Shown: positions 1 through 6,010, counted from the first letter of the stretch. The stretch: 6,553 nucleotides of DNA from Acidifodinimicrobium sp049967035 (GCA_049967035.1 JBMFTM010000026.1:1-6553); one strand, 5' to 3'. Notes: generated by a model not told the origin, from the letters alone. A program made the numbers and translations.

Positions 1-261
1 AGGTAAAGAAAAATTGGTTTATTCCTTAAGCTAAAAATCTAAATAGTATCCCGCCAAGTAGATTTTGGCAAATCTGCCTCGTAAACCCTTACTGATGGCT
101 TCTAACTCGCATTTTACGATCGGTGGTGCCACTGGTTTTGCGATTGCCTTTGATGGGCATTTTGGCAAATGACAACTGTTGGTTTTAATACCCCTGATAC
201 TGGATGCAAAAATAAGTATATATATAAGCTCTTTTCTAATGTCAAATAGTATAATAATATT
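1..261. other. Non-coding 5' region with two hairpins sharing a core
   Basis: No reading frame of note: on the plus strand the three frames stop at 4-6, 27-29 and 32-34, so any upstream gene would contribute at most about ten C-terminal residues here. The minus-strand frames are all closed by position 41. The 12-mer ATTTTGGCAAAT occurs at 62-73 and again at 159-170, each time as a small hairpin with loop TGGC. The first has an 8-bp stem (58-65/70-77, one G-T pair) and the second a 5-bp stem (158-162/167-171). The right end (about 210-261) carries the promoter of the following gene. An unannotated small RNA is possible, but I could not match the region to a known RNA family. Confidence 0.55.
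217..227 (+). promoter_or_regulatory. TATA box of the deaminase-like gene
   Basis: The run TATATATATAA lies about 40 nt before the ATG at 262. With an archaeal spacing of about 25-27 nt, transcription would start near 248, giving a short leader of roughly 12-15 nt. This gene is therefore less strictly leaderless than its neighbours. The alternating T/A run makes the exact box position uncertain. Confidence 0.55.
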
Positions 262-816
262 ATGGCAGATGGGAAATTAGACAATATCCTTCTGGACAGC
301 GAAGAAGAAGTCTGGAATGTCGTTAGGCAAGCACGTTCAGGATCAAATTGCCTTAAGGCTCAGACCGCAGCAGCTGTAGTAAGATATGATCAGGATCTGA
401 AGAAGTACCAAATTCTCTCCATAGGCTCAAACTCATGCGCCCCCGAGGGGCACAATTACGGAGACAGGTTAACAGTATGCCCAAGGGCAACGATCAAAAC
501 CGGTGCTCATTACGAACTTTGCAGACCAATACACGCAGAGAGAATGGCTTGCCTTAACTTTGGTTCAAGGCGTAACAGTGAGGATATAACAAAGTTTGCC
601 AGCCACTTAAATATTTCTGAGGAGGAGATCAAATCGTATTTCTCATCGGAGGAGCTCAAGAAATTAAATGGGGCCAGCCTCTATTTGGTCGGGCATTATT
701 GGGCGTGTGACAGTTGTCTATATTTCCTAAAGACAGTTGGGATAACCGACATAAAATTGGACCCACTTACGGCAGGCAGCACAAAAGAGAATTACCTTAA
801 GCTGAATATAACATAG
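262..816 (+). CDS. Cytidine/deoxycytidylate deaminase-like zinc protein
   Basis: This 184-residue protein carries the hallmark of the cytidine deaminase superfamily. HAE (H91, catalytic E93) is followed by CDSC (C149, C152), which would supply one His and two Cys ligands to a catalytic zinc. The overall plan (an N-terminal helix, a TAAAVV strand at about 35-40, then HAE and CxxC) resembles dCMP deaminases, which convert dCMP to dUMP for thymidylate synthesis. Oddities: the usual PCxxC is ACDSC, without the proline. A charged insert of about 40 residues (100-137) separates the two half-sites. C59, C73 and C87 lie before HAE and could form a second metal site, as in some dCMP deaminases. The ATG is the first possible one, since an in-frame TAG lies at 247-249. 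Substrate is inferred; a cytidine, tRNA or other base deaminase is possible. Confidence 0.8.
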   Translation: MADGKLDNILLDSEEEVWNVVRQARSGSNCLKAQTAAAVVRYDQDLKKYQILSIGSNSCAPEGHNYGDRLTVCPRATIKTGAHYELCRPIHAERMACLNFGSRRNSEDITKFASHLNISEEEIKSYFSSEELKKLNGASLYLVGHYWACDSCLYFLKTVGITDIKLDPLTAGSTKENYLKLNIT

Positions 817-830
817 GCAACACTGGCCTA
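814..830 (+). other. Small hairpin at the deaminase stop codon
   Basis: TAGGC (814-818, including the TAG stop) can pair with GCCTA (826-830) around a 7-nt loop. No T-run follows, so it is not a classic terminator. It could help end or stabilise the mRNA, or be chance, since five base pairs is little. Confidence 0.25.
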
Positions 831-866
831 CGGAATTTACAACGCAAGGTTAATTTAAAAATAAAG

Positions 867-875
867 TTATAAATA
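867..875 (+). promoter_or_regulatory. TATA box 27 nt before the micro-ORF
   Basis: TTATAAATA sits in an A/T-rich stretch with purines upstream. Its centre is about 26-27 nt before the ATG at 898, the same spacing seen before three longer genes in this window. Predicted transcription would begin at or next to that ATG. Confidence 0.5.
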
Positions 876-897
876 TCTAACTATCCTTATTTCATAG

Positions 898-963
898 ATG
901 AAAAGGTATAATTTTGAAAATATTATTGTTGAGGCTTTACTTGGCAGGATACTGCTAAATTAA
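898..963 (+). CDS. Possible 21-residue leaderless micro-ORF
   Basis: An ATG at 898 opens 21 codons ending in TAA at 961-963; the product starts MKRYNFENIIVEALLGR and ends ILLN. The sequence is amphipathic: two basic residues at the N-terminus, then a hydrophobic stretch broken by E12 and R17. Support comes only from position. A good TATA box at the leaderless distance precedes it, and its stop lies immediately before the promoter of the next gene. I do not recognise the peptide. The alternative is that the TATA box drives a short non-coding RNA, or a longer transcript into the membrane-protein genes, and the frame is chance. Confidence 0.3.
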   Translation: MKRYNFENIIVEALLGRILLN

Positions 964-968
964 AAAGG

Positions 969-976
969 TTTAAATA
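969..976 (+). promoter_or_regulatory. TATA box of the membrane-protein pair
   Basis: TTTAAATA preceded by a purine-rich BRE-like AAAAAGG. Its centre is 26.5 nt before the ATG at 999, predicting a leaderless mRNA that probably also covers the gene starting at 1608. Confidence 0.65.
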
Positions 977-998
977 TCGCTAAATTCATATATTTGGT

Positions 999-1583
999 AT
1001 GGTAGTCGACGCAGGCTCATTGTACACGACATTGAACAATTCCTTGCAGCTAATTACCCCTCCAAACGTCAATAATCCTGTGGAGTTTTGGCTGGCTTTC
1101 CTTCTTCTTTTAGCGATAATAAACACTGCCTTAAAGCAGGTTCCGTTCTTCAGAGATGCGAGCAAAAATGGAAGAGTGGCAGCTGGTCTGGTATCCCTTA
1201 TAATATCCTATTTCGCTGTAACCGTAGCGTGGGTGAGCCCAACGATTGTTTACTTCTCCTCTACGCTTGGAATAACGGCACTTATAATGGTTGCATTGCT
1301 TGTAGTCGTGGCGCTGGTCGGAGTTGACACCAAGACAAGCCCTAAGGCTAAGAGTGCCTTGATGTGGGGGTCATTACTCGTTGGGATGGTTATACTTGTT
1401 TTGGGTGGAGGTTTATTCTCATATATATTCACGCCAGTAAGCACGAATCCAAACTTCACCTCAATAACCTCTAACATAAATTGGGGCGCGCTGCTACCAA
1501 TCATTCTGCTAATAATCATCATCGGTTCAGTGATTGCATTTGCTTTCAGCGGTGGTAGCTCAAGCAGCGGCGGAAAGAGTTAA
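999..1583 (+). CDS. Five-helix membrane protein, paralog of the next gene
   Basis: This 194-residue integral membrane protein has helices at about 28-45, 60-79, 84-108, 120-144 and 164-183. Basic loops (KQVPFFRDASKNGR after helix 1; DTKTSPKAK after helix 3) suggest those loops face the cytoplasm. That places the N-terminus and the Ser/Thr/Asn-rich loop at 145-162, which has an N-F-T sequon at N152, outside. The C-terminus ends in a flexible GGSSSSGGKS tail. No enzymatic motif is visible. It aligns by eye with the product of 1608-2165 over the first three helices, so the two are probably ancient duplicates. I recall similar short multi-helix proteins in other DPANN genomes but know no function. 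The ATG is set by the leaderless TATA box; the gene ends in tandem TAA codons. Named function unknown. Confidence 0.85.
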   Translation: MVVDAGSLYTTLNNSLQLITPPNVNNPVEFWLAFLLLLAIINTALKQVPFFRDASKNGRVAAGLVSLIISYFAVTVAWVSPTIVYFSSTLGITALIMVALLVVVALVGVDTKTSPKAKSALMWGSLLVGMVILVLGGGLFSYIFTPVSTNPNFTSITSNINWGALLPIILLIIIIGSVIAFAFSGGSSSSGGKS

Positions 1584-1588
1584 TAAAG

Positions 1589-1596
1589 TAAATATA
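1589..1596 (+). promoter_or_regulatory. Possible internal TATA box before second membrane protein
   Basis: TAAATATA lies in the 24-nt gap between the paired genes. It is only about 15 nt before the ATG at 1608, too close for that start, but about 30 nt before the in-frame ATG at 1623. If active it would favour the later start. A/T-rich intergenic sequence makes chance likely. Confidence 0.25.
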
Positions 1597-1607
1597 CAAT
1601 CACGATC

Positions 1608-2165
1608 ATGGTATCATTCGTAATGCCTGAATTGTCGTATGTTTTCGTGTTCCTGTTAGTCTTCGCGGTGGTCTACGGGATACTGTCTTACTTGGATATA
1701 TTCAAGAGAAAAGACATAAATGCGATAATAGCGTTGAGCATAGGGCTGATCACGCTTCTTTCTAGCTTTTTCGTAGTGTTTGTATCGATATACATACCGA
1801 TGGTAGTGGCCATTGCGCTTGGGATATTCCTTGTTATATTGCTTCTTGCGACGACGCTCACGCCGACCAAGAGCGTAACAGCTTACCTAAGCAGAAGCCC
1901 ATTGGTCGCAATTTTGATCATAACGATAATGCTGCTATTTGGCCTTGAGGCGTTCAGCACTACTTTCAATGTTTTATCCCCGCCAAGCAGCACAACAAAT
2001 ACAACACCCCATATAAACCCTAATGTCTCTCCGATATTAAGTGGGGCGCTTAACGGCTCCTACATCATAAGCCTTCTGACCTCACCAAACACGCTCGCGC
2101 TGATTATTTCACTTATGGTTATGCTGTTTGGCGTCTATTTCATGACCAGAATCAAGGGCCAGTAA
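1608..2165 (+). CDS. Five-helix membrane protein, paralog of the previous gene
   Basis: This 185-residue integral membrane protein has helices at about 10-29, 38-59, 61-82, 98-117 and 160-179. FKRKD after helix 1 and TPTKS...SR after helix 3 are the positive, probably cytoplasmic loops. The long Ser/Thr/Pro/Asn loop at about 121-159 should be external and holds sequons at N131, N139 and N149. The motif order FLLVFAVVYGIL, INAIIALSIGLI and IPMVVAIALGI matches the corresponding helices of the upstream protein. The gap is only 24 nt, so the two are probably co-transcribed and may form a heteromeric complex (inference). No Shine-Dalgarno site is visible. M6 (position 1623) is an alternative start that would leave helix 1 intact. 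The last 14 bp overlap the convergent ThpR gene. Function unknown. Confidence 0.85.
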   Translation: MVSFVMPELSYVFVFLLVFAVVYGILSYLDIFKRKDINAIIALSIGLITLLSSFFVVFVSIYIPMVVAIALGIFLVILLLATTLTPTKSVTAYLSRSPLVAILIITIMLLFGLEAFSTTFNVLSPPSSTTNTTPHINPNVSPILSGALNGSYIISLLTSPNTLALIISLMVMLFGVYFMTRIKGQ

Positions 2166-2649
2166 TTCTTTTATAGGACCTGAAATCGCTGTTGAAAAGG
2201 GCCAACCCATTCGATACGAAAGACAACCTAAATTTTGAGTATCTTTCTTTTATGCTTTCCACATTATTTTCCCCTTTAAGCCTACAGATTGTGATATGCG
2301 GATGAAAGTCCCTGTCAGGTTCGATATTTAGCTGGCTGGATATGGCTGTGTTTATATCATTTAATTCAGTAGCCACCTTGAAAAAGAGTATCGAAGGCAA
2401 CCCGCCATGGTAAAAGGCATCTAAGCCGCTTATATCTATTTCCCGTTTAAAACCCTTATTAATCGACTCTATCGCATTTATTATCCTGTCCTCACTTATG
2501 TCTGTATCGCCTAAAAATCGTATAGTTACATGCATCTTTTCTTTGTCAACAAAACTGCCATGCACAGACTTTGCTATCTCCTTAGAAACTCTATCAAGCG
2601 TATCTCGCTCTTTCCCCGGTATCTCTAAAGCTATGAATAATCTTTTCAT
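2152..2649 (-). CDS. thpR: RNA 2',3'-cyclic phosphodiesterase (LigT/2H family)
   Basis: This 165-residue member of the 2H phosphoesterase superfamily has both catalytic HxT signatures: HVT at 40-42 (in MHVTIRFLGD) and HIT at 118-120 (in HPHITICRLK). The N-terminal RLFIALEIP is also typical. Family members open 2',3'-cyclic phosphate RNA ends and can join tRNA halves through 2'-5' links in vitro, acting in the cytosol. The length is slightly under the usual 175-185. It is the second gene of a minus-strand operon, starting 11 nt after the stop of the winged-helix gene. The ATG is preceded directly by AAGG, too close to be a normal ribosome site. Its last 14 bp overlap the end of the convergent membrane-protein gene. 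Identification is secure; the biological substrate is not known from sequence. Confidence 0.92.
   Translation of the reverse strand: MKRLFIALEIPGKERDTLDRVSKEIAKSVHGSFVDKEKMHVTIRFLGDTDISEDRIINAIESINKGFKREIDISGLDAFYHGGLPSILFFKVATELNDINTAISSQLNIEPDRDFHPHITICRLKGENNVESIKERYSKFRLSFVSNGLALFNSDFRSYKRITGP
2166..2173 (+). terminator. Possible T-rich stop signal after the membrane pair
   Basis: TTCTTTTA directly follows the TAA at 2163-2165. Archaeal transcription commonly ends at T-rich tracts in the coding strand without a hairpin. The tract is short and lies inside the coding sequence of the opposing gene, so the call is weak. Confidence 0.3.
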
Positions 2650-2660
2650 CCTTATATCTG

Positions 2661-3584
2661 TCAGTACACAGACTCTACAACATCTATGCTGCCCTTGCCG
2701 CTTATATCGTAGCCGCGTATCACATTGTACCAGGTTTGCTCGCCCTGATAATTCTTGAGTATTGACGGCGCGAACTTGGTTGCGGCTAGCACAGCAGCCA
2801 GTGTTCCCTTGTTCTTTATCCCGCTTATCAAGATTATTGCTTTGCTTTTGTCGTATGGGTTCCTTATCCTTTCAATTATTCCTTCATTCTCATTGCCATA
2901 TACATTGTCTCTATATTTCAGCATCCAGCCCTCTTCTTTAAAGAACTTGACCGGCAAAAAGTTATTTATGTCTCTGGTGACCAAATTCGTCACTGGACCG
3001 CCTATTAATATCATGTCATTCTTGAAGAGGTTCTTTGATATCACATCTGTATCCAACGCTATCGGGAACTCCTTAGGGAGTGAAACGTATCTGCCTAGGA
3101 ACATGCCTAAATATATTGCATAGTTAGTGTCCTTTGCCACGGCTTTGTATTCACCGTGGGGATCTGCCGAACCTACGCATATCAGACCATTGAATGTGCC
3201 ATTATCTAAGAACGGGCTGTAGAAACGCTTGACATTGCTATCCATATCCCCTATATTCAGCAAGCTGGTATTCCTTAGGGTAGGATTCACATCAAATGTT
3301 ATAGATCCCACAATCTTCTCATATAGGGCTGTCTTTGAACCGCTTCTTATCTCGCGTAAAACGCCAGCCTCAAGCATCAAATTGATCAATGATTCCGCTT
3401 CTTTCTTGTTTATCTTTGCATGCATCATTATATGCTGAAGGTCCAGCGGCTTGGCTGACAGCGCTTCAAGGATACTTAGGGCCTTCTTGTCTATCAAGCG
3501 CTTGATGTTAAGCGAGTTGTCTACCAACGCAGTGTCGTTGTACAATAGATTCTCTCTGACCCGCCTAATGACCTCTCCTCTCAT
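2661..3584 (-). CDS. Winged-helix protein fused to S-layer-type domain
   Basis: This 307-residue protein has two parts. Residues about 33-92 look like a winged helix: ALSILEAL, then AKINKKEAESLINLMLEAGVL as the recognition-helix region, then a basic wing ending in LYEK. Residues about 115-300 carry motifs I associate with the C-terminal domain of archaeal S-layer proteins: GLICVGS (133-139), a helix KDTNYAIYLGMFLG (151-164), DMILIGGPVTN (190-200), ERIRNPYDKSKAIILISG (238-255) and GTLAAVLAATKF (260-271). There is no signal peptide or transmembrane helix, so it should be cytoplasmic. The domain assignment is from memory of motifs, not a search. A transcriptional regulator is the likely role. 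It is first in an operon with thpR and divergent from glmS, whose promoter it faces. The ATG at 3584 fits a leaderless start. Confidence 0.7.
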   Translation of the reverse strand: MRGEVIRRVRENLLYNDTALVDNSLNIKRLIDKKALSILEALSAKPLDLQHIMMHAKINKKEAESLINLMLEAGVLREIRSGSKTALYEKIVGSITFDVNPTLRNTSLLNIGDMDSNVKRFYSPFLDNGTFNGLICVGSADPHGEYKAVAKDTNYAIYLGMFLGRYVSLPKEFPIALDTDVISKNLFKNDMILIGGPVTNLVTRDINNFLPVKFFKEEGWMLKYRDNVYGNENEGIIERIRNPYDKSKAIILISGIKNKGTLAAVLAATKFAPSILKNYQGEQTWYNVIRGYDISGKGSIDVVESVY

Positions 3585-3605
3585 AACATGAATAATGATA
3601 TTATC

Positions 3606-3615
3606 TAAATATTAA
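3606..3615 (-). promoter_or_regulatory. TATA box of the winged-helix/thpR operon
   Basis: Read on the minus strand the box is TTAATATTTA, centred 26.5 nt before the ATG at 3584, predicting a leaderless mRNA. Only two bases (GC, 3616-3617) separate it from the oppositely oriented glmS TATA box, so the two pre-initiation complexes would probably exclude each other. Confidence 0.6.
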
Positions 3616-3617
3616 GC

Positions 3618-3625
3618 TTTAAATA
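3618..3625 (+). promoter_or_regulatory. TATA box of glmS
   Basis: TTTAAATA, identical to the box before the membrane-protein pair, is centred about 29-30 nt before the glmS ATG. This predicts a leader of only about 3 nt, and no Shine-Dalgarno site is present. It abuts the divergent operon's TATA box. Confidence 0.6.
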
Positions 3626-3650
3626 GTTTCTCTATTCATCTATTCTCTTT

Positions 3651-5408
3651 ATGTGCGGAATAATTGCCTACGCCGGAAAAGACAACGCGGTTCCTTACTT
3701 AGTCAATGGTATAAGAGACCTTGAGTACAGGGGATACGACAGCGCCGGCTGTGCACTTGATAATGGTGACAAGCTGATAATAAGAAAAGACGTCGGAAGC
3801 GTAAACAGCGTGATAAGGAACTATGGGGTAGAGCAGCTGAACGCAAAGAGGGGTGTATTTCATACCAGGTGGGCAACACACGGCGGTATAAGCGTCCAAA
3901 ATGCCCATCCGATATCGGACTGCTCCGGGGATATAGCAGTGGTCCACAACGGCATAATCGAGAACTACGATTCAATAAAGGAGTCGCTCAACGCCCATAA
4001 ATTTTCAACAGAGACCGACACTGAGGTTATACCACATATGGTGGAGGAGAAGATGCGGCTCGGAAAAAGCTTCAGGGAGGCGGTCAAGGAAACCGCGCTA
4101 AAGCTGGAAGGCGCATCTTCATTCGTTGTCCTTAATCGCAATGAAAAAGACATGATAGCAGTCAAGAAGGGCTCCCCGCTTGTCATCGGCCTCGGAGAAA
4201 ATGGTATGTTCATCTCAAGCGACGTCCAGTCACTTCTAAGGTATACAAATAAAGTGGTTTACTTGCACGACAACGATTTGGTCACATTCAATGAAAGTGG
4301 GTACACAGTCGAAAACCTAGCAAACCCAAACATAACGCACAAGGTAGACACTGTGGATTTGGACTACCACTCTGCGGAGAAGGGGAAGTTTGAACACTAC
4401 ATGATAAAGGAGATCTACGAGCAGATAGACCTGGTCAACTCCTTTTTAGAGAGAGACAAGAAAGACATAGAATATGCTAGTTCGCTGATCAGAAAAGCAA
4501 ACAGAGTTTACTTTGTCGGATCTGGGACGTCACACCACGCTTCATTATACGGTGCACAGCTTTTCAGGTCTCTTGGAATCGATGCACTCGCATTGCAAGG
4601 ACAAGAGTTGAAAAACTATGGGAAGATAATAAAAGACAATGACATATTCATAATAATCTCTCAAAGCGGGGAAACCTCGGACGTGATAGCTAATATGGAC
4701 TATATGAAAGACCACAAAAAGATAGGCATAATCAATGTGGAGGGGTCCTACCTGTCTAGGTCTGTAGATGCTTTGATTCCATTGAAGGCAGGAGTAGAGA
4801 AGGCCGTGGCTGCAACCAAATCATTCACTTCAACGCTTGTGCTTTTAAGGCTGCTAGCAGCTTACTTATCTGATGATGTGGAGCCCGCCATTAATGACCT
4901 TAAGCTTCTAAAATTAAACATATATAACTTGACTGTCCCATCCGTGCTTGAAACGATAGAAAGAGTAAGCGACAGGCTTAAGGACGATAAAACCATAATA
5001 TACACCGGCACTGAAGACGGATTTATTCTAAGCTTAGAGGGAGCATTGAAGATGAAGGAAGTCTCTTACATCCACGCAGAAGCTTTTGACTCAAGTTCAA
5101 TAAAACACGGGCCGATTGCTCTGATAGAAGATGGGGTAGACGTTATAGCTGTGACAACAAAAAAATCAAAGGAGTCCCTTGCTTATGGTCTTGAAGAGAT
5201 GAAAGCCAGGGGCGCACATATAATCGGAATAAGCGAAGAAAACAACCCAAAGTTATTTGATGAATTCATAAAGAGCGTGCCGGCCAAATCTTTTGAGTTC
5301 TATCCGCTCTTGATGGTCCTTCAGATGCTGGCATATAGAACAGCCGTGAAGCGCGGCATAGATCCAGACAAACCAAGAAACCTAGCTAAATCCGTTACTG
5401 TAAAGTGA
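3651..5408 (+). CDS. glmS: Glutamine-fructose-6-phosphate aminotransferase
   Basis: GlmS makes glucosamine-6-phosphate from fructose-6-phosphate and glutamine in the cytosol, the first step towards UDP-GlcNAc and surface glycans. At 585 residues it is slightly shorter than the usual ~600. The N-terminal glutaminase starts MCGIIAYAG with nucleophile C2, then YRGYDSAG, HTRWATHG (71-78), HNGIIENY (99-106) and ETDTE. The isomerase half has two SIS domains, with GSGTSHHA (290-297), SQSGETSDV (337-345) and VAATKSFTS. By alignment to E. coli GlmS, E463, K467, E470, H486 and K580 match E481, K485, E488, H504 and K603, so both half-reactions should work. One departure: the usual AGELKHG is SSSIKHG (481-487), next to but not in the catalytic set. 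The start is fixed because Cys must follow Met. It is divergent from the winged-helix gene. Confidence 0.97.
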   Translation: MCGIIAYAGKDNAVPYLVNGIRDLEYRGYDSAGCALDNGDKLIIRKDVGSVNSVIRNYGVEQLNAKRGVFHTRWATHGGISVQNAHPISDCSGDIAVVHNGIIENYDSIKESLNAHKFSTETDTEVIPHMVEEKMRLGKSFREAVKETALKLEGASSFVVLNRNEKDMIAVKKGSPLVIGLGENGMFISSDVQSLLRYTNKVVYLHDNDLVTFNESGYTVENLANPNITHKVDTVDLDYHSAEKGKFEHYMIKEIYEQIDLVNSFLERDKKDIEYASSLIRKANRVYFVGSGTSHHASLYGAQLFRSLGIDALALQGQELKNYGKIIKDNDIFIIISQSGETSDVIANMDYMKDHKKIGIINVEGSYLSRSVDALIPLKAGVEKAVAATKSFTSTLVLLRLLAAYLSDDVEPAINDLKLLKLNIYNLTVPSVLETIERVSDRLKDDKTIIYTGTEDGFILSLEGALKMKEVSYIHAEAFDSSSIKHGPIALIEDGVDVIAVTTKKSKESLAYGLEEMKARGAHIIGISEENNPKLFDEFIKSVPAKSFEFYPLLMVLQMLAYRTAVKRGIDPDKPRNLAKSVTVK

Positions 5409-5409
5409 C

Positions 5410-5427
5410 TGATCCAGCACTGGATCA
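5410..5427. repeat. 18-bp palindrome between convergent genes
   Basis: TGATCCAGCACTGGATCA has two 8-base arms that pair perfectly around the central CA. It starts two bases after the glmS stop and ends four bases before the stop of the opposing gene, filling most of the 23-bp gap. As RNA it could cap the 3' end of either transcript; as DNA it could bind a dimeric protein. No T-run follows on the plus strand, so it is not a standard hairpin terminator. Confidence 0.6.
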
Positions 5428-5431
5428 TCAA

Positions 5432-5968
5432 TCAAATCGACACGTTTTTAGTTATCTGTAGAAGACCGACCAAAAGCAATATTATACCGACTATGTCGAC
5501 CAATGGGATTATCAATAAAATTGCACCGGTAGAAACCAATGAATTTTTGTAACGTTTACCTACGCGGAATAGCCCGAGGATTACCCCTATTATAGCACCC
5601 AGAAACATCAGGATTACAGATACAATGATCAGAGCCACAAACTCGCCGGCAAATAGAGCCACATTTGTCAAGGTAAGCGCAGCACTAAAACCAAGTGACA
5701 GTATAGAAAAGCCCAATATTGACAGCATCGAGGCGATCAATAAAACGAACCCGACTATGTAAATCAAACAGAAGATGTATGGTGTCGCAAATTGCTTATC
5801 TATCTTGGAAAACGATTTGAATGCGAGTATCAACATTATGAATGATACGATACCGACAAATGCAGCGGCTACTGAGATTATTGGTATAAAGGCCAGGATT
5901 ACAGCGATCAAAAGCAGGATCGTGAACATCTTTAGATTCTTCAAGGCATTCAATTCTACTTTATCCAT
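5432..5968 (-). CDS. DUF996-like integral membrane protein
   Basis: This 178-residue, very hydrophobic protein has about six membrane segments (roughly 14-31, 32-50, 63-83, 84-104, 109-133 and 146-170), with short polar joints KSFSKIDKQ (51-59) and RVGKRYKNS (135-143). The C-terminal pattern GKRYKNS, then TGAILLIIP, then GIILLLVG resembles the archaeal DUF996 family, whose function is not known; this match is from memory. The ATG at 5968 is supported by a TATA box exactly at the leaderless distance. It is monocistronic as far as visible, convergent with glmS, and shares its upstream region with the divergent tRNA-His gene. No catalytic or transport signature is visible. Confidence 0.75.
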   Translation of the reverse strand: MDKVELNALKNLKMFTILLLIAVILAFIPIISVAAAFVGIVSFIMLILAFKSFSKIDKQFATPYIFCLIYIVGFVLLIASMLSILGFSILSLGFSAALTLTNVALFAGEFVALIIVSVILMFLGAIIGVILGLFRVGKRYKNSLVSTGAILLIIPLVDIVGIILLLVGLLQITKNVSI

Positions 5969-5990
5969 TGTAAAATCAAAACTTTAATAG

Positions 5991-5998
5991 TATATAAA
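5991..5998 (-). promoter_or_regulatory. TATA box of the DUF996-like gene
   Basis: On the minus strand the box reads TTTATATA, centred 26.5 nt before the ATG at 5968, so the mRNA should be leaderless. Confidence 0.65.
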
Positions 5999-6010
5999 TA
6001 TGCCGAAAGC

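Noticed and set aside
92..197. Possible C/D box small RNA (TGATGG elements near 93 and 151, CTGA at 194)
   Set aside because: The C-box matches are imperfect, no D'/C' pair sits at the usual spacing, and no terminal stem is visible.
1250..1522. 90-codon open frame on the minus strand, and smaller frames inside the membrane-protein genes
   Set aside because: These are antisense shadows of hydrophobic coding sequence, with no promoter at a suitable distance and no recognisable features.
2755..3123. 122-codon open frame on the plus strand
   Set aside because: It lies wholly antisense to the winged-helix/S-layer-type gene, whose protein has recognisable domains; the frame shows no motif of its own.
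3699..3975. Overlapping minus-strand open frames of 82 and 90 codons inside glmS
   Set aside because: They lie antisense to the highly conserved glutaminase domain, and their composition is rich in unlikely Cys/Arg/Ser runs.
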